Positions 32,159-41,922 of a stretch of 47,921 bases of DNA are shown here, one piece after another (within the stretch, counting starts at the first letter, position 1; each line of letters begins with the position of its first letter). The DNA is from Phaeoceros laevis (Eukaryota > Anthocerotophyta > Anthocerotopsida > Notothyladales): assembly GCA_049999765.1 (NCBI GenBank), contig JBNGIQ010009118.1, positions 153,411 through 201,331 on the forward strand, written 5' to 3'. Position numbers and translations under genes: made by a program. A model generated the notes under the pieces. That model searched no databases. It was not told where the DNA came from and saw only the letters and a list, made by a program, of their open reading frames with translations.

Positions 32159-32166
32159 CAGATTTA

Positions 32167-33583
32167 CTATGCAGAATTCGGCCTGGGATCCTTGCCGAAG
32201 CCCATAAGACCGTGAGTAAGGAGCATGTTTCCTCGTCGCCACATCGACGCTGCCCTCCCAATAAGAGGCAACTTGACAGTGTCCTTACTCCACAAGTCGT
32301 GTCCATACCATCTGAAGGCCACGAACATTCATGTGAGGCCGTCAAGCAACCGGAAAACAGGCAAACAGCAAAGGTTACTGAATAATATACGCACAAATCC
32401 TCGTGTTTGATTACTTTGCCACCTTCAATCTGATGCGGAATAAGCAGCAACGAGTTAAACAAACATCTTTGAGCCTCTCTAAAGCCAGCTGAATGCGAGA
32501 TATGACATCCACAAATACTATTCATCTAGCATTGATGGCATCTGACCTGCAACTTGATCAGAGAATTCATGTCAATCTGCTGTCCAGCTACCCAGTACTG
32601 CTGCGAGTTGTCGATCTTTATCTGTGCAGTCACAAAAAGATCTTTCAGACAGTATCCTCTGAAGTGGGAGTCTTGACCTGTCAGGCAAACGACCTGAGGC
32701 GGTAAACAGTAGGAACTAACTTCTCCGCTCCCTTCACCGGTTATCGTTTCCTCGACTTCATACCGCACTATTCCAGCTTCCTTGAATACCTGCCAGTCAA
32801 TGCAAAGAAACAAGCCGAGGTGTTCCACAGGTTTTCCACAGGTGTTCCACCACTCATCATTCAAAAAGGTGGTGGGTGAACCTGAAGCTTACTTTAGGAA
32901 TGGAGTAGAAAGCCGACTTAATCTGTTTCACCCTGCACCAGAAAGAACACAGGGTTGTCAGATGCATGACAGTTAAGAGACTGCATTGAAAACAATCACC
33001 TCACCCTTGGGCCCGCATCAGAGGGTCTTCAAAAGTAGCATTTGGAGCATAGATTTCAAAGTCAAGTGCACTGGCCGTGCAATTGTACCTGTAGATTTAA
33101 CAACCACAGTGAAACGAGGCCAAGCCGAGACCATTCTTACAGCATACCGGACACCAGAGTACAGGCCTACGCACAAGTTTAAAATGTGTGGGATAATGTT
33201 GTAACCAAGTCTCCCAGGAGCTTTTCGATCGTCCAATCCTTTTTCGCGTACATCATTTGCAACCTGAGGATCCTGTGCTAGCTCCCCTTGAACTCCTACC
33301 ATCGCAAAAAACACCAACAACAGTAAATTCACACCTGGTAACAAGCTCTTGTGAAATTTAGGAAGAGCGGAGCGCATTGAGCAAACGAGTACGGGATTGT
33401 TAACAGCTGAGGGGAAGGACGAAGTGCAAAATCTCAAGTGTATCAGCGGTCACTACCTGCAGGATTGGTGTTGTCCATGGCCGTGGTAATCCAGCGGTGC
33501 GCCTCAACAGTTGAACTCTGGAGGAGAAAAGCAACGGGGAATCGGTGTGGCTGCCCGAGGAAGACAGTAGGCAGACGAAGCAT
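32167..33583 (-). CDS. NTF2-like / SnoaL-fold family protein, probably organelle targeted
   Basis: Eight minus-strand exons: 33583-33457, 33295-33148, 33088-33005, 32932-32893, 32789-32721, 32621-32547, 32429-32395, 32311-32167; phases agree and give 240 residues. The core is a cone-shaped NTF2-like domain: FEIYAPNATFEDPLMRAQG, VKQIKSAFYSIPKVF, VRYEVEETITGEGSGE, IDNSQQYWVAGQQIDMNSLI and the closing strand EGGKVIKHEDLW. The tail (VKLPLIGRAASMWRRGN, LTHGLMGFGKDP) is shared by a plant subfamily of unknown function. The first exon encodes an Arg/Ser/Phe-rich, acid-poor N-terminus (MLRLPTVFLGQPHRFPVAFL) like a transit peptide. An alternative start without exon 1 is the ATG at 33302. No enzymatic residue can be assigned, so substrate and role are unknown. 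Confidence 0.8.
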
Positions 33584-34448
33584 TGATAGGAGCACAACCT
33601 TTTGCAGGAGACCTATGGGGTCGGACCTGGACGTCTTGGGACTGTCCACAATGGAGAACGCCACGTTGCCCAATTGCACTTTGCCTCCCAGCTAGGCGAA
33701 AAGCTGGAGCACACCTTGCGTGACACATATGGCAAGGGGACCTACGATGTGTATGGCTTAAGAAACTGACTAGACAGCTGCTGCCATTGCTGGCTTCAAC
33801 ACCTGGCTAGTCCAATTAGGATACCTCCAAGGTCAACTTCCACCTAATAAGTTCAATTTTGACTGATGATGCACTCCCGTAATAGAGCTTCTGCAAACCA
33901 TCTAGACATTTGTGCGAACAGCCGATTTCAACCTTTGGTGCCGCGTTGCGAGGATTATGAAAGCTTGTATGGGCTTTACCCCTGCCCGCGAAGTTTCCAT
34001 CACACATCTGGTGGGAAATAGGATCGGCGTTTAAGTCAATCACAAGAAGATATAGATTTCACTAAGTGTTCCACAGATTTTCATGAGTTCCACTTTGAAC
34101 GTTTCAGAGTTGACAAGCCCTAAGAATCTCTCCTTAGACTCCATTCAGTACATGCCAATGGCAAGACAAAAGCCTTGTTAATTCTTCAATTGTCTCTCCT
34201 AGCAGGATGACTACTTTAACTAGCTGCCAATCGAAGAACACGCTTGCCTGCACAAAAACTGGTCACATTTGATGCATACGAACACAATCATACCGGCTGG
34301 TTGCTGGCAAAATTGACTCCAGCTGTCGGGACTGAACGCCTCATGCGTACTGACCTAAATCCGGCTCCAGCCGAGTTTTCTGAACATCAAAGCCAACAAG
34401 AAACACAACCAGCCAGAGCACAAATTCCACAGCCCGGGTGGCCAGCCA
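33584..34448. other. Intergenic between NTF2-like and BUD31 genes
   Basis: About 0.87 kb that includes the promoter of the NTF2-like gene and the 3' region of BUD31. Open frames up to 85 codons are present but none is supported. Confidence 0.45.
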
Positions 34449-34889
34449 TTAGCAGTCTCCGCTGGCGCAACCATTACACCCACAGTGCACGCACTCAATA
34501 ACCTTCTCCTCCCTCAAGTGCTTCGGAACTCGGCATACGCAGGTTGTCCCAAAGTTGTGGTCCCGTGGCTGGATGCAACGAAGGCAGCAGAGTCGCTCGT
34601 ATCCTGGCTTCTTCCACTTGGCAATCAAGCCCTTGTCCGCGTAGCCCTGATCCAAGCAGAACTCGAACAGCTCCTTGGAGATAGCTTCCCGCCTGTAATA
34701 CAAGTCGAAGATGTAGCGGCTTTTCTGGTGCGAGATTTTGAAGATAGGCCACAGGGCTTCACACTTGCGCTTGCCCTCGTGAGAATCATTTTCAACCTCC
34801 CTCATCTTTGTCTCGAGGTCCCGCAAGGTCGGTTCGATGAGCTCCCATCCCTCCGGGTACCTGGTCCGGCTGGTGCGCACCTTCGGCAT
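34449..34889 (-). CDS. BUD31: BUD31/G10 homolog, spliceosome component
   Basis: A complete, single-exon gene of 146 codons, close to the human protein (144). BUD31 is a core part of the activated spliceosome (NineTeen-related group) and binds zinc. The N-terminus [20 protein letters not shown] is the family signature, followed by the [21 protein letters not shown] helix region (shown in part), [12 protein letters not shown], and the C-terminal zinc cluster with its closely spaced cysteines ([23 protein letters not shown]). It ends six residues after CNGC. It lies head-to-head with eIF1A with only 270 bp between the start codons. The gene has no intron in its coding region. Confidence 0.98.
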   Translation of the reverse strand: MPKVRTSRTRYPEGWELIEPTLRDLETKMREVENDSHEGKRKCEALWPIFKISHQKSRYIFDLYYRREAISKELFEFCLDQGYADKGLIAKWKKPGYERLCCLRCIQPRDHNFGTTCVCRVPKHLREEKVIECVHCGCNGCASGDC

Positions 34890-35159
34890 CTTTCACAGCT
34901 TTTTTCACTTCCCCTTTTCTTCCAGACTCTTAATATACATGTTCTGACGCCTAAACCCTAGAAATAGATAGAGGGTTTCAATCCCACCTCTCGCCCTTTC
35001 ATCCGTCACGAAGTCTCTGCTCGCTCTTATTACCATCTGCGCTCCCCTGTCGGCCAGCAGGCTTCCATCCGTATACGCGCAGACTGACTGACCTCGTCAG
35101 AATCGCCTCGCTGTCTATCCGCCAGAGGAGGGTGCCATCTTGAGTGTCTAGTTTCCACC
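34890..35159. promoter_or_regulatory. Divergent BUD31/eIF1A promoter with telo-box
   Basis: The 270 bp between the two start codons must serve both genes. It contains a telo-box, aaacccta at 34953-34960, a plant element common in promoters of translation-related genes, and the inverted form agggttt at about 34973-34979. No TATA box is evident on either side, which fits housekeeping expression. Confidence 0.65.
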
Positions 35160-35597
35160 ATGCCGAAGAACAAGGGAAAGGGAGGAAAGAATCGCAAAAG
35201 AGGGAAGAACGAGGCCGAGGATGAGAAACGAGAACTTGTGTTCAAGGAGGATGGCCAAGAGTACGCACAGGTGCTGCGCATGCTGGGCAACGGCAGGTGC
35301 GAGGCGTTGTGCATAGATGGCACCAAGAGGCTCTGCCATATCCGGGGGAAGATGCACAAAAAGGTCTGGATTGCCTCCGGCGACATCATTTTGGTAGGTC
35401 TCCGCGACTACCAGGATGACAAGGCCGACGTCATCCTCAAGTACCAACCTGATGAGGCTCGTCTGCTGAAGGCCTACAGTGAGCTCCCTGACAACGTGCG
35501 GCTCAATGAGGGTATTGCTGGCGGTATGGATGAGGAGGAAGAGGGCGGCGGCGATGACTACATTGAATTCGAGGATGAGGACATCGACAAAATCTAG
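35160..35597 (+). CDS. Eukaryotic translation initiation factor eIF1A
   Basis: A complete single-exon gene of 145 codons, the usual plant length. eIF1A binds the 40S ribosomal A site, promotes scanning and start-codon choice, and releases at subunit joining. The basic N-terminal tail ([17 protein letters not shown]) is followed by the OB fold: [76 protein letters not shown]. The acidic C-terminal tail ends in DEDIDKI, close to the DIDDI-type end that contacts eIF5B. The ATG context (caccATGcc) is favourable. It is transcribed divergently from BUD31 and shares its telo-box promoter. Confidence 0.98.
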   Translation: MPKNKGKGGKNRKRGKNEAEDEKRELVFKEDGQEYAQVLRMLGNGRCEALCIDGTKRLCHIRGKMHKKVWIASGDIILVGLRDYQDDKADVILKYQPDEARLLKAYSELPDNVRLNEGIAGGMDEEEEGGGDDYIEFEDEDIDKI

Positions 35598-36407
35598 GTC
35601 TACATGTCTGCTGGCTAGGGTTCAATGGATCTTGCCATTGCGTTCTGACGGCGCAGCGTTCCTCATCCTCTTCGGTTCTGAATCTTATCGCAAGGAGTTA
35701 TCAGCTTACGGGTGTAGCTTGGTACGTGGGTTGGGTCGATCTACGGATAGGAAAGTTCTCTCAGCTCTCAAGTGTTTGATGTCGACATAGTTTTGTCACA
35801 GTCTGTATCACCCTAGAGCGCCAAATAGCGATCTGGATTGTACAGCAATCATGACAATTTGTACCGAATGGATGAAGGTGCGTCTTTAACCATCGTGTCT
35901 TGTGGTTTGATGCTCCTGGGGTGTATTGATTAGCAGCACAGTTCAAAGTGTAGAGGACTTGATGTATCCGTCTGCGGTGTAAAATGTTTATTACACCGGA
36001 TGGAATGCCGGGATGCAGAACCCATCCAGGATAGGGACAGGTTGTAGGAACTACTAGGAAGTAGACAGATGCTCAGGACTAAGGCCTCATCCTTCGATGT
36101 GCAGGGTTGTTGTGGTAGGGGTACACGTGACGAGACTCTTCGCCGTCGTACATTGCTTTTGAGAGATACATATTTTGCGCTATACGATTCCCTAGCATGC
36201 ATTTCCGGCCAAGTCTTTGTTCAGCCTCGTTCTTTGGCCCAAGAGGCCTGGCAATGGCGTGTCCGCTTGATAATATATAATGTGTTTGTCTCTGCTTCAT
36301 GGGTTTCAACTCTCGAAGTCCTCTCTAAACCCTGAAGAACGGTAGACGACCGTCCTTCTGGATTGCAGTAACTGCCCAGGTTGAGTAGTTGTACGAACTA
36401 CTCAAGT
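35598..36407. other. Intergenic; 3' regions of eIF1A and the dehydrogenase gene
   Basis: About 0.8 kb between two converging genes. It should contain both 3' untranslated regions. No other feature was found. Confidence 0.5.
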
Positions 36408-38572
36408 TCAGGTCAATTGTCCTGCTAGAGGCGCTAGAGACACGTTGTTTAGACGCTCCAGAGAAAGAATAAGGGCGTGACTCCCCAGCTTTCCATCACC
36501 ATGTGCTTTCATAGAAACATACAGCTGCTGAGCCTGCACATTAGCCAAGTAACCCAAGCAAGCAAAGCATGCAAGGTTGGAAAAACTTAATTTCAAAGGG
36601 AATCCAATTTTCGGGAATCCAATTTTCGAGAATAGGATTTACCAGAGCAAGCCCTGGCAATGAGACTCCCATCTTTTGACACTCTAAAAGCGCAATTCCT
36701 AAATCCTTAATTTGGTAGTCTGCAAAGCCACCTGCCAATCGTCGAGCACAGAGGGTCGGACTCTCGTTATCAAGAGCTGTTAGCAGGTCCAGTCTGACCA
36801 TGTCTTACCTGGAGCGAAATCTTGCTTCACAATCTTATCTGCAAACAGGTCCAAGGCTCTCGATCCAGCTGCACCACCAGATATTGCTTTCAGATACCTG
36901 TACACACGTTATGGTCATCCTCTATTTCGGAAGAAGTATTGGTTAACATAAAAGAGAATGATCAATCAGGATCATCATGGTCAATGTGCTGTACTCACGT
37001 TGAGACATGGAGCCCTGCCTTATGAGCGAAAAGTATACCCTGAGTATGTAAGAACAAAACATGATGTTACTTCTTTGACAGATCACTTAGCAAGCAACTG
37101 GTCAAGCATTTGAAAAATGTGCTCCTCCGAGTTTCAATTGCACAAGCCAGGCTCAACCATGTAGCAGCAGGGACGGTAATGGGACTTGATAACAAGACAA
37201 CTGACAAACCCAACCAATCGTGCTTACTTCAGATAAACCCAATACATTAAGTCCGTAAGTAATCTGTTACATTGAACATGCGAGAGTCAGATGCAGATCA
37301 GAAAGGAAATTGAACCGTTGATAAATTCCAGCCATGTGTGCCTGGTTCACACCTGGTTTGCTAATTTACAACTCTGGCCAGACCCGGCTGGTCCCAAGTA
37401 AGTTACCGAGCCAAAACACTTCAACAGTGGCTGCAAGCTCCTTACCTGCAAAGCTCAAAGATAACAGCCAGCAAATTCAGCAAATTATTACAGGAAATGA
37501 ATGACTATGCATCAGCTCTCAAATAGTGTTTCCTCAATAACTTACAGTTTCCTCTTCACCACCGGCAAATATAGCCAGAGTACCGTCCTTTGCGCCTTTA
37601 TCCCCTCCAGAAACAGGTGCATCCACTGCTTCACACCCCCTGAAAGAAACCTCATGATCAACATCTGTCTATTCTGCATTGCTGGGTGACAGTACAAAAG
37701 TTAAGGCTGAAACCTACATAGCTTGTGCAATTCCGAATATCTCACGGGCAAGTGATGGTTCACTGCTTGTTGTGTCCACAATCTGGCAACAAACCCACGG
37801 TTTTCGTCAGAGTGGTAAGCTTCCTTCCACAATACCCAGTTGCAAAATATGTACCCCTGGCATAATTCAGCTTTAATTACAAATGGTTCTTACAATACCA
37901 CCCTGTCGAAAGCCTTGCAGAACACCGTTGGCTCCTAGAATGACCTCCCTTACCTCCGAAGGAGTCCTGTAGGACACAAGAAGGTAGGCACGCAAGATAG
38001 GTGAAACCTTACTCGAACGTAACAAAACAGTAGGACAACCAGCTGAGCAGGAATGCCAACTATAATCCAACAGCCGAACCAAACCAAAGGTTACGAAAGC
38101 ACCCCAGCATTGTAAAGACAACATCACTTCGCTCTGCAACAATCCTTGGTGATTCGACCAGTACTGCTCCTCTCCGGCAGAGTGGGTCCGCCTTGCTGCA
38201 TTGGCAAAACCACATCTGGACAGTAAGCGATGTTCTGGTTGGGTATACGTGCTTAGTTATTTGGAATTTCCTATGGCGTCAAGAAACAGCAAAGGGCCGC
38301 TCAAAGCCACAGTACCTGGCTGTGCGATTGTACACAGTGACACTGAAGCCGGCATTCAAAACGTGATCACACATAGCAAGCCCCATTACTCCGGTCCCAA
38401 TCCATCTGCAAGCACTTCACAGTCATACTCAACGAAGGCAGCAAACAAGGAACCAACAGTGAACCTGAACAAACATGCAGTGTTACCCGACACGGGTTTG
38501 TCCAGGCATGACCTCGTTGGTCGGGGTTAGCTTAGGTGCTGCTGCGCTTCCTTCTCCATCCCCCGTCGTCAT
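36408..38572 (-). CDS. Beta-hydroxyacid dehydrogenase (3-hydroxyisobutyrate dehydrogenase-like / glyoxylate reductase family)
   Basis: This NAD(P)-dependent enzyme family oxidises 3-hydroxyisobutyrate or reduces glyoxylate and succinic semialdehyde. Twelve exons: 38572-38487, 38405-38316, 38195-38103, 37966-37894, 37782-37718, 37639-37546, 37445-37353, 37263-37228, 37039-36999, 36897-36809, 36719-36643, 36533-36408; phases agree and give 320 residues, the family size. The Rossmann motif GWIGTGVMG is near residue 30, then VVFTMLGTPSEVREVILG, the substrate-binding DAPVSGGDKGAKDGTL, the catalytic Lys in GSGQSCKLANQ, and the all-helical C-terminal domain ending in YVSMKAHGDGKLGSHALIL. The short N-terminus shows no clear transit peptide. 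The closest plant group appears to be the 3-hydroxyisobutyrate dehydrogenase-like proteins; exact substrate is not predictable. It is followed on the same strand, 760 bp away, by UGD, but nothing suggests joint regulation. Confidence 0.93.
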
Positions 38573-39333
38573 GACGGGAAGTGGTGATCAAGAAGCCTCA
38601 AGCAACCGTCCTAAGAAGAGAAATAGAGGAGCACAATGAAAGCACGATCGCTTTCGGGGTCTAACCGCGAACACCTAGTCGTACAGTGCAGCCTTCAATA
38701 AAGAGGATCCTCCTACCCCCGCCATTTAAAAGCGTGCACGCTGGTGGGTTAGGAGCATCTGCGCTCTGGACCTTCACTAAAAAATGGTGCACACTTGGCT
38801 AAGTTCAGAAAAGGAGGTTTGCCACTATGATGAACTATCAGATGTCGACCTGGGGAGTAATGCTCCAAATCTTACAGAACGTAGCTACACGGTTCTGAGT
38901 CAAGCAAACTGTCGAAATTTCATTTTCCTTGGAGAAAGAGTGGACAGCAACAGTCAAAAGCCAAGTAATTCCATCTCCAGCTTAAAACCAGTACAAAACA
39001 ATCGGGGAAGACTTCTTTCGAAAAATGGATAGCATAAGCTCAATCCTAAAGGTTGCAAAAGTTTTTCACGATTGAAGTCTGGAAAGCACCTGAGACAGTA
39101 CCCGCAGGCAATGGAGAAACAGTAAGTCCTCTAGCCAGATGCATTTCTACACTTCAGTCAACCTAATTCTATACAAAGTCTCGAGCTGCGAATCTCACTC
39201 AAATGCTCAGTGCCCGGAAAACATTGTCTAAATCTCCAATTTAGAGACCTTCCAATTGCGAGCTACGAAATCACCTACAGCAGCAAAACTACGCTGGAAC
39301 AGCAATCCTGATGATGCCCCCGAGCGCACTTCC
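38573..39333. other. Intergenic between the dehydrogenase and UGD genes
   Basis: About 0.76 kb with the promoter of the minus-strand dehydrogenase gene and the 3' untranslated region of UGD. A frame at 38784-39032 (plus) is open for 82 codons but has no recognisable feature. Confidence 0.5.
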
Positions 39334-40776
39334 TTACGTGGACGCTGCCAAATCTTTCACATAGACATCTAGGGGCTTGCCCACAGTGTAAACAACGAAA
39401 CCGATCTTCCTCAAAGCAGCAACGTCCAAAATGTTTCGCCCATCAAAAACGAAGGCAGGCTTCTGCATGTTGTCGTAGATCTTCTGATAGTCAAGCTTCT
39501 TGAACTCATCCCACTCGGTGATGATACAAATGCCGTGGGCACCCTTGGCAGCCTCATATGCGTCCCAGACCACTGATACCTGCTTGAAAGCAGCAGGGCT
39601 CTGTGGCTGCAGGTGCTCGGGGTGATCCCAGTCAAACTTGTTCATAGCCAAATCCCTCTTGATCTGCTCCTCGGTAACCTGAGGATCGTAGATGCTGAGA
39701 AGAGCATTGTCCCCAAGCAAACCCTTGCACACGTCGATAGCAGGCGTTTCTCGAGTATCGCCAGTGTCCTTCTTGAAAGCAAAGCCAAAAATAGCCACTT
39801 TCTTTCCGGACACAGTGTTAAACATGGATGATACCACACGCTTGACAAAGCGAGACTTCTGGTAGTCATTGATCTGCACCACTTGCTTCCAGTAGTTAGC
39901 AACCTCCGTCAAACCATTGCACTCACAGATGTAGACCAAGTTGAGAATGTCCTTCTGGAAACAGGAGCCGCCAAATCCAACACTAGCATTCAAGAAACGT
40001 CCTCCAACACGCGAATCCTTGCCAATAGCATAGGCAACCTCCGCGACATCGGCACCCGTAGCCTCGCAAAGTGCAGATATCGCGTTGACAGAGGAGATCC
40101 TCTGTGCCAGAAACGCATTCGCGGCCAGCTTCGACAGCTCTGCCGACCATAGGTTGGTAGTCAGGATGCGGTCTTCGGGAACCCAGTGAGCATACACGGC
40201 CTTAAGAGTCTCAACAGCCTTTCGGCCCTCGGGGGTCTCCCGCCCTCCGATCAACACACGGTCAGGGCATTGCAGGTCTTCGATTGCAGTCCCTTCAGCC
40301 AAAAACTCGGGGTTCGACAAAATCTGAAAGTTGATCCCCTTGTTGCTGTGTGTCAGGATTTTCTCGATGGCCTCAGCAGTCTTCACCGGGACAGTGGACT
40401 TCTCCACCACAATCTTGTCAGACGTGGAAACATCAGCTATCATACGAGCGGCACTCTCCCAGTAGGTCAGATCTGCCGCCTTCCCGGCTCCCAGACCTCT
40501 CGTCTTAGTTGGCGTGTTGACAGAAACAAATATAATCTCAGCCTCAGCCACGTACTTCTCCACATCAGTGCTGAAGATCAGGTTTTTCCCCCTGCAGGCC
40601 TTCACCACTTCGTCCAGGCCCGGCTCGTAAATGGGAAGAGTGTCACTGTTCCAAGCTGCGATTCTCGGCTTGGAAATGTCGACAACAATCACCGTAATGT
40701 CCGGACACTTGAGCGCAATCATGGCCATCGTCGGGCCCCCGACGTATCCCGCACCAATGCAGCATATCTTCACCAT
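39334..40776 (-). CDS. UGD: UDP-glucose 6-dehydrogenase
   Basis: UGD oxidises UDP-glucose twice with NAD+ to UDP-glucuronate, the cytosolic precursor of cell-wall pectin and hemicellulose sugars. The coding region is one exon of 480 codons, the same length as angiosperm UGDs. The start at 40776 gives [20 protein letters not shown] with the NAD-binding GAGYVGG. Further landmarks are [42 protein letters not shown], the active-site Cys in [27 protein letters not shown] and the C-terminal FDGRNILD. The frame is open ten codons upstream but without an ATG. An intron in the 5' untranslated region is annotated separately. Confidence 0.98.
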   Translation of the reverse strand: MVKICCIGAGYVGGPTMAMIALKCPDITVIVVDISKPRIAAWNSDTLPIYEPGLDEVVKACRGKNLIFSTDVEKYVAEAEIIFVSVNTPTKTRGLGAGKAADLTYWESAARMIADVSTSDKIVVEKSTVPVKTAEAIEKILTHSNKGINFQILSNPEFLAEGTAIEDLQCPDRVLIGGRETPEGRKAVETLKAVYAHWVPEDRILTTNLWSAELSKLAANAFLAQRISSVNAISALCEATGADVAEVAYAIGKDSRVGGRFLNASVGFGGSCFQKDILNLVYICECNGLTEVANYWKQVVQINDYQKSRFVKRVVSSMFNTVSGKKVAIFGFAFKKDTGDTRETPAIDVCKGLLGDNALLSIYDPQVTEEQIKRDLAMNKFDWDHPEHLQPQSPAAFKQVSVVWDAYEAAKGAHGICIITEWDEFKKLDYQKIYDNMQKPAFVFDGRNILDVAALRKIGFVVYTVGKPLDVYVKDLAAST

Positions 40777-40786
40777 TTTGCCGGAT

Positions 40787-41173
40787 CTGTAAGCACGACC
40801 TGACACAAACGTACCGAAACTTCAGAGGCAGAGGCATATCACTTCACATAAAAATCACAGCTGGCCAGTGGAAAAGGACGGACAAAGGTATAGATCTGAT
40901 CCCGCTGAGCACGGATCTGAAGAAACTGATGGCAAAAAACATCACATCACAGTCTTCGCAAAACACAAGGTAAAACAAACAACACAAGGAAGCGGAATCA
41001 CCTGAGCTAAAGCAACAAGCACTACAGCAGGCACACCATCACCAGGCCCCCTACAGCGAACAGCTGAAGCAGGTGAAGAAGCGCAACACCACAACAACGA
41101 AACAGGGAGTCATCGCAGCTACTTCACAGGATCAATGCAGAAGCTGAGAACGGGAGAGGGCGAAACAACACAC
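40787..41173 (-). other. Intron in the 5' untranslated region of UGD
   Basis: On the minus strand a donor after ctctgcaag (gtgtgttg, from 41173) and an acceptor gtgcttacag (ending at 40787) enclose 387 nt; the exon then reads atccggcaaaATG, ten bases from the start codon. Leader introns are common in plant UGD genes and often raise expression. The boundaries are predicted by eye. Confidence 0.6.
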
Positions 41174-41259
41174 CTTGCAGAGCGGCAAAACTCAGCACTG
41201 AAGCTAGAGCTCAAGCGGGAGGCGAGGATGCTCGACGACCAAGCTACCTGGACAACGAG

Positions 41260-41922
41260 ACAGCTGCTGCACCGGAAAGATGCAAAGCGGTGAGGAGGAC
41301 AACCAGCAGAAATACGAGTGCTGCTCTAGAGAGAGGAGGAAAGCGGAGAGCGCGCAAAGAAAGGAGAGAGAGCTGTGCCGAGCCTGGCACAACCAACTTC
41401 CAAGATCCAGAGGAAAGGGGGGGGAGGCCTTCCGAGGCTGGCACAACTGGCAAGCCTCCACCGCGTCTCGTCGGCGTGAAGGCCGTGCAGCCAGTGCTAG
41501 GCTGCTGCATTACCTGGGGTTGTCCAGTTCATCATTTCCGACATGGTGGGGGCCGGACAAAAACGTCTGCTGGATCACGCCCCAAGCGCTAATTTACCGT
41601 AGCCCTATGCCATGCTTCACTAGTACTACTACTACCCAACCCCAACGTGAGGGGCATGGGCACCGATTATGTTAGCGATCCCATGAGGAGAGATGGCTGT
41701 TCACACAGGCCGTCGGATGTGCCATCGGACGGTCCATGGCCGTGCTAATGCGCCACTACGACGGCAACACGTGACAAACGCCCTCTTAGCACAATCGTTC
41801 CGATCGGAACTGGCGAAAGAGCAGTTACTCTGTCCTGTTAGAACCCTTCCTGGCGCTTCCAAGACTGGTGTTTTTGACACTGTAAAGCTGGTACTGTCAT
41901 ATGCTCTAGAGCGATAGGGAGG
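41260..41922. promoter_or_regulatory. Divergent region between UGD and the SAC3-like gene
   Basis: About 0.66 kb between the UGD 5' leader exon (minus) and the SAC3-like start codon (plus). It should hold both promoters. No TATA box or repeated element stood out. Confidence 0.45.
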
